In this document: positions 11,777-26,000 of the stretch, in pieces
Numbering within the stretch: the stretch's first letter is position 1
How the letters are laid out: each line of letters begins with the position of its first letter
Assembly (NCBI GenBank): GCA_028583415.1
Contig: CM053269.1
Span: 48,907,322 to 48,971,321, forward strand
Length of the DNA: 64,000 nucleotides
From: Protea cynaroides
Lineage: Eukaryota; Streptophyta; Magnoliopsida; Proteales; Proteaceae
Reading direction: 5' to 3'
Notes under the pieces: generated by a model
What the model was told of the DNA's origin: nothing
The model's database searches: none
What the model saw: the letters and a program-made list of their open reading frames with translations, nothing else
Program-made: the position numbers and the translations under genes

Positions 11777-12690
11777 ACCCTGGGTCTTGGAGAAGTTAAA
11801 TTAAGGTTGGGCCATTGGAATATAATTGGGAATTCATTCTAAACGAAATTGGTCATTTAAGATCATGTCCCTCCGTTTCCTTCACCGAGTGTGAAAAAAA
11901 AAAACTTTTCTCCTATAATTTGCAACTTTTTTCGAGGTGGCTTATCCTTGAAATAATTAAGCCCAAAAAATTTGATGCCTGACTATTGAATTCCATTAAC
12001 TTGTTCTGTTTTTTCTTTTGTGATCCATTGAAATCAAGAAAGATAAGAAGAAGAGGTTGACGTGGATGAGCCGGATCAATTCACTCAAAGACCATAAACC
12101 ATAACAGATTGTCGTTCTTTTTCTTTTTTTGGGTGAATTGCTACAGTGGCAATTTCAAGACCTTTACACAATAAATCCACGACATAAGGAAAAGAAAACT
12201 GGTAGAGTTGATATAAGATTTACAAAGAAGTACATAAAGGTGATAAGGCCTTTTTTTTCATTGAAAATAAAATTGCTAAGTTGGGACATCATTCCCCTGC
12301 TCATTTGGAGATGGAGGGCCCACCTATTCACCCTTGCCTTTGCTACGGATACCTGCATCAACCAAGCAAATATTATCTTCTTCTTTTTTTAACCCCTTTT
12401 GGCTGTTGATCAACTTTGTGCTTATCCATGGACTAAGTTGAATCAACTATGGTCTGCTTTATAAATGGAGCCAAAAAGAGTTGGGTAATTCCAGCTTAAA
12501 CTTATAATATCAAAAGCTGATTATGAATTACCATTTTCTTCTGGACAGATAATGAGAATAGAAGCAACATAACTGAATAGAACTAGCAAACATTGATTTC
12601 TAAATAGAAGTAGCTTACATTTGGATTTCTACTGCAGAAAATGGTAACTTCAGCAACAAAGAAGGAGTAGTGTTTTTTTTTTTATTAGGT
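11777..12690. other. Intergenic, nothing recognised
   Basis: AT-rich sequence without a credible gene, RNA or repeat. Short open frames on both strands overlap each other and look accidental. Confidence 0.5.
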
Positions 12691-13529
12691 AAGGACAGGG
12701 ACACGTACACCAACATCAAAAGAGTTAATCAACCTATGGTGTCGCGAAACGTCATATATTCAGGAAAACACACACACACACACAGAATGTAGGACTAAAT
12801 CTATGACGGCACACGGTTTGACATTTCAATTGGTTAGGACAAGGACAACGCATGCCAACACCAAAAGGGTTGAGCAATCCATAGTATGTGTCACAAAACG
12901 TCATATATCCAAGGAAACATACACACACACACACATACTCGCACATGATGTGGGACTAAAACTATGATGGCATATGTCTGTCACTAAATCTGGTATGGGT
13001 AGGGACAATGCACATCAACACTAAAAGGGTTAATCAACCCAAATATCATATATCCAAGGAACACACACACGATGTGGTGCTAAACCAACAATGGCGCACA
13101 ACCTAACATTTGATTTGATAAGGATAGGAACAACGCACGCCAACACTGAAAAGGTTAATCAGCCCATGGTGTCACGAAACGTTATATGTCCAAGGAAACA
13201 CACACACACACGATGTGGTACTAAATCCACGACTGGACATTTCATTTGGTAAGGAGGGGGACAACGCTCACACATACGCACACAATATGAGACTAAACCT
13301 ATGATAGCATATGTCTGTCATTAAATCTAGATAGAGACAACGCACACCAACACCAGAAGGGTAAACCAACCCAAACATCATATATCCAAGGAAACACACA
13401 CACGCGTGCATGATGTGGGGCTAAACCCACTACGATGAACGACCTGACATTTCATTTGGTAAGGACAGGGACAAAGCATGCCAACACCGAAAAGTTAACC
13501 AGCCCATGGTGTCGTGAAACGTCATATTT

Positions 13530-13588
<59 letters not shown>

Positions 13589-13790
13589 CACGATGTGGGA
13601 CTAAATTCACGATGGGAGGTTTCCTTTGGTAAGTAGGGGGACAATGCACACCAACACCAAAAGGGTTAATAAACTTAAGGCATTGCGAAATGTCATATAT
13701 ATAGGGAAATACACACTCACACATGATTTGGGACTAAACCCACAATAGCACACAACCTGACATTTCATCTGGTACAGACGGATAAGTGTA
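12690..13790. repeat. Minisatellite, about 8 units of 125-165 bp
   Basis: Each unit runs GGACAACGCACACCAACACC, a GGGTTAATCAACCCATGG block, GAAACGTCATATATCCAAGGAAA, a (CA)n run, GATGTGGGACTAAACCCAC, then a block ending CATTTCATTTGGTAAGGA. Units start near 12690, 12838, 13000, 13128, 13258 (incomplete), 13335, 13468 and 13637. The CA run varies strongly between units, from a few repeats to over 50 bases. No protein frame is conserved across units. Confidence 0.85.
13530..13584. repeat. (CA)n microsatellite inside minisatellite unit 7
   Basis: About 54 bases of uninterrupted CA, the longest such run in the array. Confidence 0.95.
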
Positions 13791-13847
13791 TGTTTGGATG
13801 TCAAGAAAGAAAGAAAAAAACATAAGCCAAAAGTAACAATAAAAAAT

Positions 13848-16800
13848 TGTACCATCCCAATCAATTGAGGTGTTGAATTAAATAAAATAAATCCTTAATT
13901 GTAAGTGAAATGGTAGAGGTATAGCTCCAAAGGGTATTTTTGAAATATCACCCTTTAAGTTTTGGGATAAATATCTTATAAATTATTCTATGAATTTTTT
14001 ATATTTAAGAATCATGCTTTGATGTTTTGATGCATGCGTTAATGATAAAATAAGTTAGGTTTTACTTATGGTTCAGTATATATTGGCATGACCTTGAATA
14101 AATATTTGAATAAATATAATGATTTTGGCATATTAGACTAAATTGATGCCAAACCATTAAGAGGGAGGTCTTGAGTTTAAACCTCACAAATATAAGAATA
14201 TTATAATGAATTTTTGGGAGTAAATTAGTGGTGGACCCCACTAGCCTATGTGGCATCCACATGGCACATAGGAATGCATGCATGGGTTGTCAATGACAAG
14301 GAAATCCTTGTTGGCTCAAGAACGTGGCGACATATGATTGGGAGTTGAATCAGTATTTTGGGTACCTGCATTAAAATGGTACTAAGAAATAGATTAATGC
14401 TTCTCATGCAAGCACCTGCACAAAAGGAATTAAGGGTTTTTTGTCACTTCACTTTTTGAAGGATACCCAAGGAGTATGGGATTAAATTACATGGAAGTGT
14501 TTTGGGAGTGTTGGTTAAGGATAAAAATGACACTTCACAAATAATATGAATAATCAAAACAAAATATAAATTCAAATAAAAAGAAAAACATGAATACTAA
14601 AACCAAATTTTAACTTGAACATGAAGAAGAACTTTGGACTTATTGTTGATTCAAATTGTATAAGAGGAAAACAATACTAAGAAGCTGGACAGAATCAAAG
14701 TGAAAGAGTAAGAAACTAGAAGAAATCTGAAATCAAAGGAGAACAAGGATTTGAATCCAAAATTTTTGGAGCTTAGAGTATTGGGAGTTGCAGAAATTTT
14801 GGAAAGCAAAAACCTTCAATCAATTTATGTTTCAGCTTGTTCAAGAGCTACATTAAGGAAGGCCCTTCTTACCTAAACTCTATTATGACCTAGAAACCTT
14901 GCATGTGAGATTTCTGGGAGAATATATAATTTTCAGACCTTGAGTAAGTCCTTTAATGACAGCATCTCAAGGATGAAGATGATCATTAGTTTAAAATTAA
15001 AGTTACTTTGCTAAAGATGGGAACTCTAGTATGAACTAAGAAGGAAATTGATGACATTAGAACATGATTAGAAACATATTCTGAAGGTAGCTAGAAGATG
15101 GGTGAAGAGAATCCCACTTTACCCATTATGACAAAACCATGAACCAAACTCGTACTTGGGTCATTGTGATAGACTTGTTCTGGACTAGCAGATTGACCTC
15201 TGCTCAGTTCAAACCCCATAACTTTTTGTATATATATAACTCAGAATCCATTGATTTCAGTTTCAGTGAAAGCTAATTGAATTTCCTCCATATTGTACAG
15301 AAATAGCTATCTTCTAATTAGACTTATATCATGCTTAAAATTGGATTGAAGTAAAAACTAAAACACTGAAAATTTAGAAAATGGAAAAAACTGGGCAGCT
15401 CCATTAACTCTTCGCAATTTTTTGGATTCAAGTCCGAATGATCTGATTCTTGTTTTGGTTGAAAGATAACTCAAAGATATAAAATATTCATTTATATTTT
15501 CACTCATAACCAAATATGAAAATAAAAGTCCTTAAAAAAATTCACACAAGATACTAGAAATTTAGGAAATAGAAAATTTTGGACTGATTTGGGTTACGTT
15601 TTCAACCAAACTTCCGAAAGATGTCTTGAAGCATTCAAAGACAAGGTTTGATAGTAATTTAAGATGAAAAGTTCACATGAATGGAATTATTATAATTTAA
15701 GAAGATCACTTAGTGATCATTGGAACCTAACCTAGATCACTAAGGTATGGAATCTATGGGTTTGGGCTTTCACCCAAGATCCTAAGATCATAGGACTAGA
15801 AACATAGGGAGATATGCTTGAAAAGTGTTTTGAATGAGTGTTTACATGAAATCAATGCTGAAATGGACTCTCAATGATCATTAATTCAACTTGAATCTTA
15901 CTTAGAAATCTCTTAAAGACGAAATCTTTTTTGAGAAAAACCTTGAGATGAGGAATTCATACCTACTTCAGTATGTATTGCTGTGTTGTATGAACTGCTA
16001 TGTGAATGTGCAATGTATATATGATTGTTCAATGTTCAAGTGTTTATTTTCTATAGAAAGCAAATTATTAAGTATGAATGCATTTTCATAGAAAACATGA
16101 CTAAGCTGATGAATGAATAAATATGCATGAACATGACCAAGATAGATTGAATAATAAGCATGAACAGAAAACAAGTAATAGAGTCATGAAAAGTTCAAGA
16201 ACCTCCTAGTAAGCAAAAGTCTCAAAGGTGAGCCAATTCTAGATAAACAGGAAAGTACAGGAAAAGGGGGAAGCCACTTGAGGCAAAAGCTTTAGGTGAG
16301 CCAATATAGTGGAGTATTTAAGGGATGAGACATGGCCTCCGGTGAATCTGAACACCAACCCAAATGAAAAGTAAAGTAAGAAAAGAAAGACAAATCAGAA
16401 AAACAAAAACAGCAAGACAAAGAAAATGGAAGAGATGGTTAACTAGATAATCATGGTAATGTATTTAGACATGTTATGTGTTTCATATTGTTATGCTAAA
16501 CTTGTATGTAAGAAGTAGTTATGTTCTCTTCACTAAGCAGGTGGGCTCAGTCCTTTGGGACTATGATATACATATGTGAAGCAGGAACATTTACCTCGAA
16601 ATGGATAACGGGATGAAGTTGGTACTCATAACCATTGCAAATATGTACATTTTTCTAGCATAGTTTTACTATGGTTTTAAGTATAACTTTTGATGGGCAA
16701 GCTATGTGTGCTTGGTCCCAAGTATGTAAATATTTTTCCTTAACTGAATGTAATGGAACCTCTAATACCACCAGTTATGTAAAATTTTAATAGATTTTTC

Positions 16801-16939
16801 GCTGCAAGTTATGTGACTAATGTACATGGTAAATTTTAATGCATGTGATTAATGATTAACTATCAGTCTCATTATTCAAACTTGGGATTCTATCCCATGT
16901 GACACCATGTGACCCAAGGCCAGATGTGAGTGCATTACA
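13848..16939. mobile_element. Probable 3.1-kb solo LTR, Ty3/gypsy-like
   Basis: The stretch starts TGTACCATCCC and ends GCATTACA, so its ends are TGTA/TACA. It is flanked by AAAAT on both sides (13843-13847 and 16940-16944). The inside is non-coding and contains phrases such as GGTGGGCTCAGTCCTTTGGGAC that resemble long gypsy LTRs. The AAAAT duplication is low-complexity and weak evidence alone. There is no primer site, gag or pol. If this call is wrong, the region is simply 3 kb of gene-free DNA. Confidence 0.45.
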
Positions 16940-17096
16940 AAAATAATCACTGTGTCTATTTCTCTTCTCCATTTGAAAATTTTTCTTTCTGTTTTTTGTT
17001 CCCTTCGCTTCCGAAACATAAACTCAAAGTAATGCATATTACTTCATGAGTATGTAATTCTGCTGATCCTAAAATAACTTTTCTCCACCGTGGGTT

Positions 17097-20000
17097 TTAA
17101 TAATTTTCCTGCTTATCCCAATCAGTGTTGTAAACATAGTAAATAAGCACCAAAGTTTGAACAAAGGTGCCACCAATCATTCCCATCCACATTCCCTGTA
17201 ATAATACATAGATAATTAATTAACTTGAACAACAATAATAATCATAGATCTAACACTAAAATTGTTCAATGCATGGGAATGAGAATACATATCTTTCATT
17301 TTCCTTTTTAAGTTTCTTTAGGCTTCATTTGTTTCAATAGAAAATTTTCTACTGGAAATTCCAATTCTAAAATTTATTTTTAATTTATCTTGTATATATA
17401 TATAATTGTCATCATAAACAACAACAACAAAGCTTTATTCCAATTAAATGGGGTCGGCTACATGGATTCTTGTCTGCCAATCAACTCTGTTCCAAGTCAT
17501 ACTTAAACCAAAGCATAAGCTGTATATGTATTTCTTCACCGCCTCCCTTACAATCAATATATTTGAATGGAGAAAGAGACTCCTGGAAAGTGCTTTATGA
17601 GGGCTTAGATAAAGTAGAATTTAAATGTGGAAAAGAGCTGCGCGTCGAACAAGAGCCCCTTTGAGTTAGCCACAGGCCAACAACCTAAAATTCATCTTCA
17701 GTATACCCCTAACTCTTTTAGACCTTTTAATCTGAATCAAATCACTCCTCCATATGAGAGCATCTAACGATCTCCATTGAACATGGTTCATACAATTAAT
17801 TGTCATCATATATAATATAATTAAATATGATGGACGTTAGTGTCCATTGTATACTTCAATGTTGTTTAATACTGCAAAAGTAGTTTTCCGCCATTAAAAA
17901 TAATTGAACCAACAGCAAGCGTATGGTTACGATGGCAATTTAATCGTCATCACAAAAAAAAATTAAGCCATTGAAATTTTGTTTTTGCAACCGGAAATTA
18001 CCTTCATGGAAAATCAAATCAATTGTAATGAACGGAAATTTTTTTAGCATGATTGATTGAGAAAAATATCCAACCATAAGATAGGGTTAGTGTTTTTCAA
18101 AGGCAACAATTTATATAACTAACCAATGGCACAAAAAAAAAAATTTGTTGAGAGGTGGACATCAAGAGAAGCAACTGAATAGTATAATTGGAAGTTGGTT
18201 ATAAATTCTTTGATTTCATTGTACAAATAAAAAAAATCCTTTTATTTTTATAATAAAATTTTGTTGACTTTAATTTAGTGGGAAAAAAGAATTCATTTTA
18301 AAGATTTTTAATTGAAACAAACTGGGGTTAGTGAAATATGAATGGAGAAAATACAATTTTTTTTTTTTTTTTTTTTTTTTTTTGAGTTGGGAAAGAGAAG
18401 GTGATTATTTGAACTTACCTTTACGCTTTGATTGAAAACGTAATAAAGCAACAGCCCAAGAGGAAGCCCTACGCAATAATAGCAAATGATGTTGACATAT
18501 GCTACTATGCTTTGCCATCCTGCACCGACAGCCACTCCTATACAAGATTCACAATGTAAACAAGTAATTAGGAAATCAAAGAGATGAATGTTAACATTAA
18601 CAGTCAATTTTCTAAATATAATGATAAAATATTACAGATATAATTTAAGAGATTTTATTATTGACACCTCTTAAGGTGTGAAATAATTTGTAACCATATA
18701 TTTTTATTCTCTTAACACAACACATTCTTTTTTTCTTTTTTTTTTTAGTAAAGTATAATTTTTTTATCATTTCACATGTCTATTTTAAAAAAAATACCAA
18801 ACAGTAACAAATGGTGACAATGACATAATGATATATAAGTTTCAAAAATTTTATGAAAAATCCATTTTACTCTTTTCTTACAAAAACTTTCAGATTTAAG
18901 TCAAGAGACAATAAAAAAAAGGTGACATGTTTTAAATACACAATAAACCTATAAATGGAGATCACCCCATTGATAAACTGTAAGGAAGTATTACTTTGAG
19001 TTATATTAAATTCATTTCAATTTTATGAGTGTCTAATGGAGATTAACTAATGAGTTAAACAAGAAAATAATTGGCAAATGATTTAGTAAATTAATTTCAT
19101 TAGCATATCTGCATAAATATGCGATAAGTTTTAACCTAAATATCTTTCGTCTTGTAACTATAATGCTTCAGAAAGTGATTGAAAAGGTAAATGATGAAGT
19201 TGTTTTCCTCTGACATACATATAAAAGAAACTAAAATGGCAAAATAAGGAAAATTAAGAAACTTACCAGAGAGAACAGGTTGGATGCTGTTCAACAAGAG
19301 TGTAACGGCCAACAAAATGGAGAGGTCAGCAAAAGCATTAGCTACCTTCACACTAATGGAAAATATGTAGGAAACTTTATGTCTAAAGGCCAACACTAAG
19401 GCCCATGGTACAACCCCAATTATTAAGGAAGTTGCTACTACCACTTTTATTGCGAATTTTGCAGCTTTCGCACTTCCTCTTCCGAGCTCGTTGGAGACCC
19501 TAACACTTTATTTCATGAGGAAAAAGCTGTTTAAGTTTGCTTACTAATGATTCCTGCTTCCGTTTGTTTACTTGTAAAATGATGGAAAAGGAAAATTTTG
19601 CAGTAAATGTTTGTTTAAAAAAAAAAAAAAAAAAAAAAGAGATGCTCAGAAAACGAATATAAACCCAACACCCAAGTAATGAGATTAGAAATATATTTCA
19701 TTCGACAGAAAGAGAATGAATATTTATTTGATCTTAATTCTTAGCCCTATCTCAAGAAGGCCTTTACTGGATCAAGGCCCATGTTGACCCTTTTTAAAAT
19801 ATTGATAATTTATTATGGGGAATACAGCTATTTTCAGTAAGGCTCCATTCGTTTCCATGCAAAATGATGGAAATGTTTTTTTTTTTTCTCTAAGATTTTC
19901 TATTGTTTGTTTTAATGTACGATGCAAAAAAATGTATTAAAAATATAAGAAACTTGGCATGAAGGAAAAGTTTCAAGTAAAATATCATCTGCATGAAAAC

Positions 20001-23000
20001 TTTTACAATGAAATAAACAAGGCAAGGTTTTGCTATTTAGTATGCATTCACATAGGGATCTAGCAATGAGAAAAGAAGGGGTGAAATTGTAGATAAGATA
20101 TTTAAACAAAAACAAAAATAAATCAGTTTTACTTGAGACATAATTGGTTATGAGTCATAGTTTCTATGGGATTAACATTTTCAAATGGTAAAAGTTTATC
20201 TAGGTGGACTTGTTCGGAGACCACCTGCTCAGCCACATGGATGGTGATTTGACAATTATGACCATTAGATACGTAGGGTCTGGTCAGACATAACAATTTA
20301 CCAAATTTATATTGAAATTCAATCAAATACCTCAATGTATGTCCATACATATTGTAATCCTGTGTAAGTTAGTCATTCACATTTTCCTGTGTCTTTATAA
20401 TCCTAAATATTTGTCATTTATTTTGCCATTTGGAACTTCAACATAGTCGATTTGACATGTGAGCAAAAGACCCTAAGGCCCACTTATCCACGAAGTTACA
20501 GTTCCATCTAACATACCACTTGTAGAAATTTTGTCTCTCATATCAAATTTTTATTTGACTTCGTAGGCTCTCTTTGATATGTATTATAGAATTAATTATA
20601 TAATACATTATGACATATGTAGTTGTTTGGTATGATTTATGGTATTTATTTATATTTAATATAAATTGATATAATCTAAAATATACAAATAGGTTAGAAG
20701 GTGTTTATCATTATTATGATAATCTATTATTATTTTTTTATGTCCACTGGTATTAAACGATTATTATTTATGACTCATAATTTATTTCATAAATGATTTA
20801 TTATAAATAACTCATAAACGTAAATATAAATTATACCTGAGAGAGCCTTATTTTATTATGCTCTATTTGTTTCCAAGGTAAAATCCCTTTGTTATGAGCC
20901 TAGCTGTGACGTTGGTTGGGCCTGTCAGCAGTTTCTGAATGGCCATGAATGATTTTGATCTATTAAATTATGTTCGGAACCTGCACAGCAATGATAGAAA
21001 CTTTTCCAACACGCACACTCTAAATGCCAACAATTTATCACGTGCTAGATTAGTACAGTTTCCAAATTTTGTCGATAGGTACATCTGTAAGTCCCATTCT
21101 CCAATGTTAGGTTTCAATCCTAACGGAGTTTGCCACATGGCAAAGAACTAGAACTTTTAAAATCCAAGGGTATGGAAGCATGCACACTAGTTATTTGGCT
21201 GGAATCTGACTCCTAATCAGTTGTGGAGGCTTTGTTATCTTCCAAACTTCCATGGTATTGGATGCAAAATTGGAACGCTTTGGTTGCTCAGTTATTAAGA
21301 TGTAATATCCAGTATACTCACTGTTTTAGGGAAGTGAATACTGTGACTGATAGGCTTGCTAGAAAGGCAGCACATGATAGAGAATCTTATGTGTGGGATT
21401 ATTGTCCAAATGTAGTGACTAGAGAGGTTGTAAGGGATACGTCCCACAGACCTAGATATCTGTTTAAGTAATCTCTGTATTGCCCGGGATCTTCTGCTGA
21501 TGGCAATGCCGAAGGTGGAAGTTTTATCCTATTACGGCTGCGTTCCTTTTTTTTATTATTATTTTTTCTCTTTTAATATAATTCTCTTGGATTTCTAGCA
21601 AAAAAAAAAAAAAGAGTATCATAACCAGACATGCATGGACATACATGGGAATGCACATACATGGAAATGCATGCAAATATAGGAGGATATTTAATTAATT
21701 AAATTAAGCTCTAAATTGACATATATAATCTAAACCCTGACCTGTCTATCCAATATCGCTTGTTGGCAATCAAACTTTATGGATATATTGTCCAAATAAT
21801 GATTTAATTGTGGCTTAAGATTTCATCCAATCTTCTTCTTTTTTTTTCTTTTTTTTTTTTTTTTTTTTTTTTTTGTGCTGAAGATTAGAAAATGGCATTG
21901 ATTAAAAAAAAAATTTAATGTACAAATATCACAAGAAACAAACAAGTGAACTTTACCCCACCTTCGGCAATGTCATCAATAAAAGAAGGACACCAAGACT
22001 AGCAAAAATGAAAGCATAGGAAATATGTAGAGATAGACCACCCAACGTAACATTGCCTCGTTGTGTAGAAGAATACTTATAAAAAAAAGTTTCATAATAT
22101 ATGTACAACGACTATTCAAGAAATAATTAAGATTGAAAACGATTCATACATGGAGAATAATACGGTTAAAATAGACAACCAAATTTTACTTATGGATTTA
22201 TGTAGAGATCTCTCATTTATGCAACATTAAAATGATCTAATTATCAGCTCAGCCCACATGGCAAAAATGGGTGAAGTATGTGGAAAGACTCTTTAGGAAT
22301 AGTGGACAAAATTTTCCTGCAAATTTTATTAATTTTTTTATTCATATGTTTGAATTCAGAAAATCATGTTTATTCTAAAAATCTTTTCGCTTATTAAATC
22401 CCAAGTTTTTCTTTAAACTTGGGTGAGGGAAAGAGAGATGATCTTCATGTCTGGTTTTTAAAAATATGATATGAAGTTGGACGTATAACTTGCATGTATA
22501 GAGCAGTGACAGTCCATACCTTGCAGCCGCTAAGAAGCCAAAAGAAAGCATCAACCCCCATCCATTGATATTAAGACGGCAAATTAAAGTATGTTTAGAA
22601 TAAAAACTTTAACCTTATCTTGGGTTTTTTTTTTTTTTTTTTTTTTGGGTTTGGGTTTGGATTTGGGTTTGGGTTTGGGTTTGGGTTTGGGTTTGGGTTT
22701 GGAGGGGGGGGGCCTAAATGAAACAGAATTCAAAAATTAAAATTTAAGGCTACGTTTGATATGTGTTCTTAGAATGCATTCTCTATCAAGAACACATTTT
22801 GTGATGACAACAACATTGTTTGGTATGCGTTCTCTTTCTTGAATCATAGAATGCATTAAGAGAACGTGGTCCACTTTAGAATGCTTTCTTTTACCTATTC
22901 TGCATTTGGAGCCCAGTACAAAAATGTCTCATTCTTTACTTCATTCACATCCTATTTTAAGAATATATTCTTCATTTTGAGATTACATTTCTAATAACAT

Positions 23001-26000
23001 ATTACAAGAATACATACCAAATGCAACTTAAATTGTAGTTTTCATATAATATCTTACCAAATAGAGAGAGCATCAAGTGTAACCTCAGCATTTTTGGAGC
23101 TCTCAGTGAACAAAATCAACAATGTGTTGTACCATATCTCCAAGCTGATGATAATTATGGAAGCTAAGGGTTAGAAACAAAGCTTTTTAAGGTTTCAAGG
23201 AAACTTTCCTTAATTAAAAAAAAAAAAAAAAAAAAAAAAAAGAAGAAAGAAGAAAAGAAAAAAACCTAAATCCTCATGCGATGATTATCAATCAGGGTAT
23301 ATGTTAAAGGAAAACTTAAAATAATCAAAGTTTTCTAGACTTTGATTGGTAGGATAATGTGTTTATCAAATATGTTTATGTTCCAAAGATGCTTTAGAAT
23401 CTATTCCAGAACTGCGTTATCCAATATATTTCTACTTCCAAATAATCCTAAAGTAGCCTGGAGTAGAAGTACGACTCAAAACCGGAAGTAAAGAATCCAA
23501 GGCAAAAAATTTATCAAACAGGCCCTTAATATGTATTATTGGAATGCATCTTACCATAGAATGAGAGCTAAGAAAGGCATTTATGTTCTGAGTTCAAAAT
23601 GTAGAATGAACAAAAGAATACAATGCCAAAAAATACTACATTCTCTTTACACATTCTATGGTCCAAATATGAGAATGCGTTCCGGAAGCATCCAGAGTTT
23701 TAAAATATTGGGAATAAATATAAATTTTCAAGAACAGTGAAGAACGATAAGATAAACTTACCAAAGCATTACACCCGATGATACTGATAATTTGATCACC
23801 GGCCATAAGTCTGAAAATGCAAGCATAGAGAATCCAGTCCATGTTAGTGGACAACCGCCGTAGAAAATGAAGATTAACTGACCCACTATTGGTACCCAAC
23901 TAGCAAGATTCATTGAGATCATAACACCTGCAATACCCAGCCCCATCTTATCTACGAGGATCCAAGAACAGAAACCATGAAGGAATAGAGTAACAGCAGC
24001 CAACCATGTAATGATCATGTTCTTGCTCTGGATTTGAAGGTACATTTGGAGGGTGTAAAGGAAGACATAAGAGAAGATTATGGGGATGTACCAAAGGGAA
24101 ATTATGTTTGCCATAACTGTTATCTCTTCTGTCTGTCCAAGCAATTTTAGAATGGGAGCACTGAAGATGAAAATAGGGATAAGGAGTAGGAAGAATCCTG
24201 ATTCCATCAACCATGATCTTTGCAAATAAATACCCAACATGTGATATTGTTTTGCTCCAAATGCTTGCCCACATAGAGTCTCTAGTCCGCTGGGCATGCC
24301 CATCTGCAGGTTGTAATACTCAGTAAATTATATAAGGGAACATTAAGGGAGAAGAATGAGAAAAAATTCATCATATATCAAACCAACCCGTCACTGTGGG
24401 ATCTGTGAAGGGGCTAATATAATTAATCTTACCCTTGTTTTATGGAGAGACTATTTCTAGACTCAAACCCATGACCCCTCAAGGTCAAAATGGAACAACC
24501 TTATCGTGCACCAAAGCCTGCCCTCTATATACATCTTATATCATGGCTTCTATATTATGACATGGCTCCAAGTCGATTATTTGAAACGAATATCAACCGG
24601 TATATGATGGTATCCAAGGTTCTATAGTTTTTCAATATATGATTATTCCCAACTCTCTCTCTCTCACATGTTCCCCGAATGATAAAACATGAATGGTCTC
24701 TGTTTTGAATGATTTTTGAAATAGCATGTTAAACTATCTAACCCGGAAGCTGAAACTATTAAATGCAGAGGCTCAATTAGAATATGAAAGCATCCAAGAA
24801 ACTGGGTTGTCTTGCCTGTTTTTATGTAACTTTTAATGCTTTGTCATATCTGAAGGTCTTTCGTTTGGACTGAAACTTAGACATGAGAGAGGGAGAAGGG
24901 GCCTTCTTACCACCTTGTTGGATATCTTAGGCTTTGTTTGGATGCTTTCTTGGTTGAAAATAAAAGGAAATCTTCGTCTACGTATTGCTTAGGTTGTACC
25001 AAGAAAATCAAGAGAAATTATATGAAAATTTCTATCATTTTTATTGCCTTGTTTGGTTATCCAAGAATTGTAATTTGATAGCTAGCCACATATTCTTTGC
25101 TTTATGTTTTTTTTGTTGAGGATGGGTATTCAAACCTTAGGCCTAACTAGTCTCGTGGGTCCATACTAATTCCACAATCGCATGATCTTATCGTTACAGG
25201 AGTGAATAATAATCATTCTACTTGCATCCAAAGTAGAAAAAGAATACTAAATATCCTGTGTGAGTGGCTCCAAGACCATAAGAGGATTCTCCCCTATATA
25301 AGAGTACAAGAAAAGTTCAATTATATTAGTGAATTTTCCCCCAAACTTTTTTTTTTTTTTGGTGAGATAAAAGTTGGGATAGGCTCTCCTAGAAGTAGTT
25401 ACTTTCCCATATTTTCTCTCACCTAAATAACCGAATGAATAGGCCCAGGCTTACATATAAAAATCGTCTCCAATCATCGGAGGATCCAATTGTCGATCCA
25501 GCAATTGGAGTTAATCAGGCACATCTACTGATGTATTGATAGGCATACTCACTTAACTCCGATCTCTCGATTGACGATTGGAACATCCAGTGATTGGAGA
25601 CGATTTGCACTCCAAGCTTACCCTGACAGTTTGACATTGCCTTCTCAAGATCGTACATGAGGTTTAGTCAATGGATCAACTCCTCTCAACTGCATCAGTG
25701 CATAGCTTGCACTCCCCACCCCCAAGAAGGTCTTCGAGCACTCCATTGCATCTCCTAACCCCATAGTGGGCATTGTAGCACCCAAAACTGTGGCCAATAA
25801 TAATAGCTAGTATATACAAACTACCCTGGACTCTTATAAAAATAAATACAAAATACAAAGGCCTTGTTAACCTCACAAAATCTTCGAGGTAGGTTCATCA
25901 TTGCCTCGTAGGATTAACTCACATGGAGATATTTTGGCATGGGAAATCAAATAGGAAAGTTCCCACTATTTTAACTGGTAAGGATTCTGGTTTGGTGGTA

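Noticed and set aside
12690..13790. CRISPR-like array
   Set aside because: Units are long, diverged tandem repeats with CA runs and no constant short repeat with unique spacers; also a plant genome.
22644..22702. Interstitial telomere
   Set aside because: The unit is TTTGGG, not the plant telomere unit TTTAGGG.
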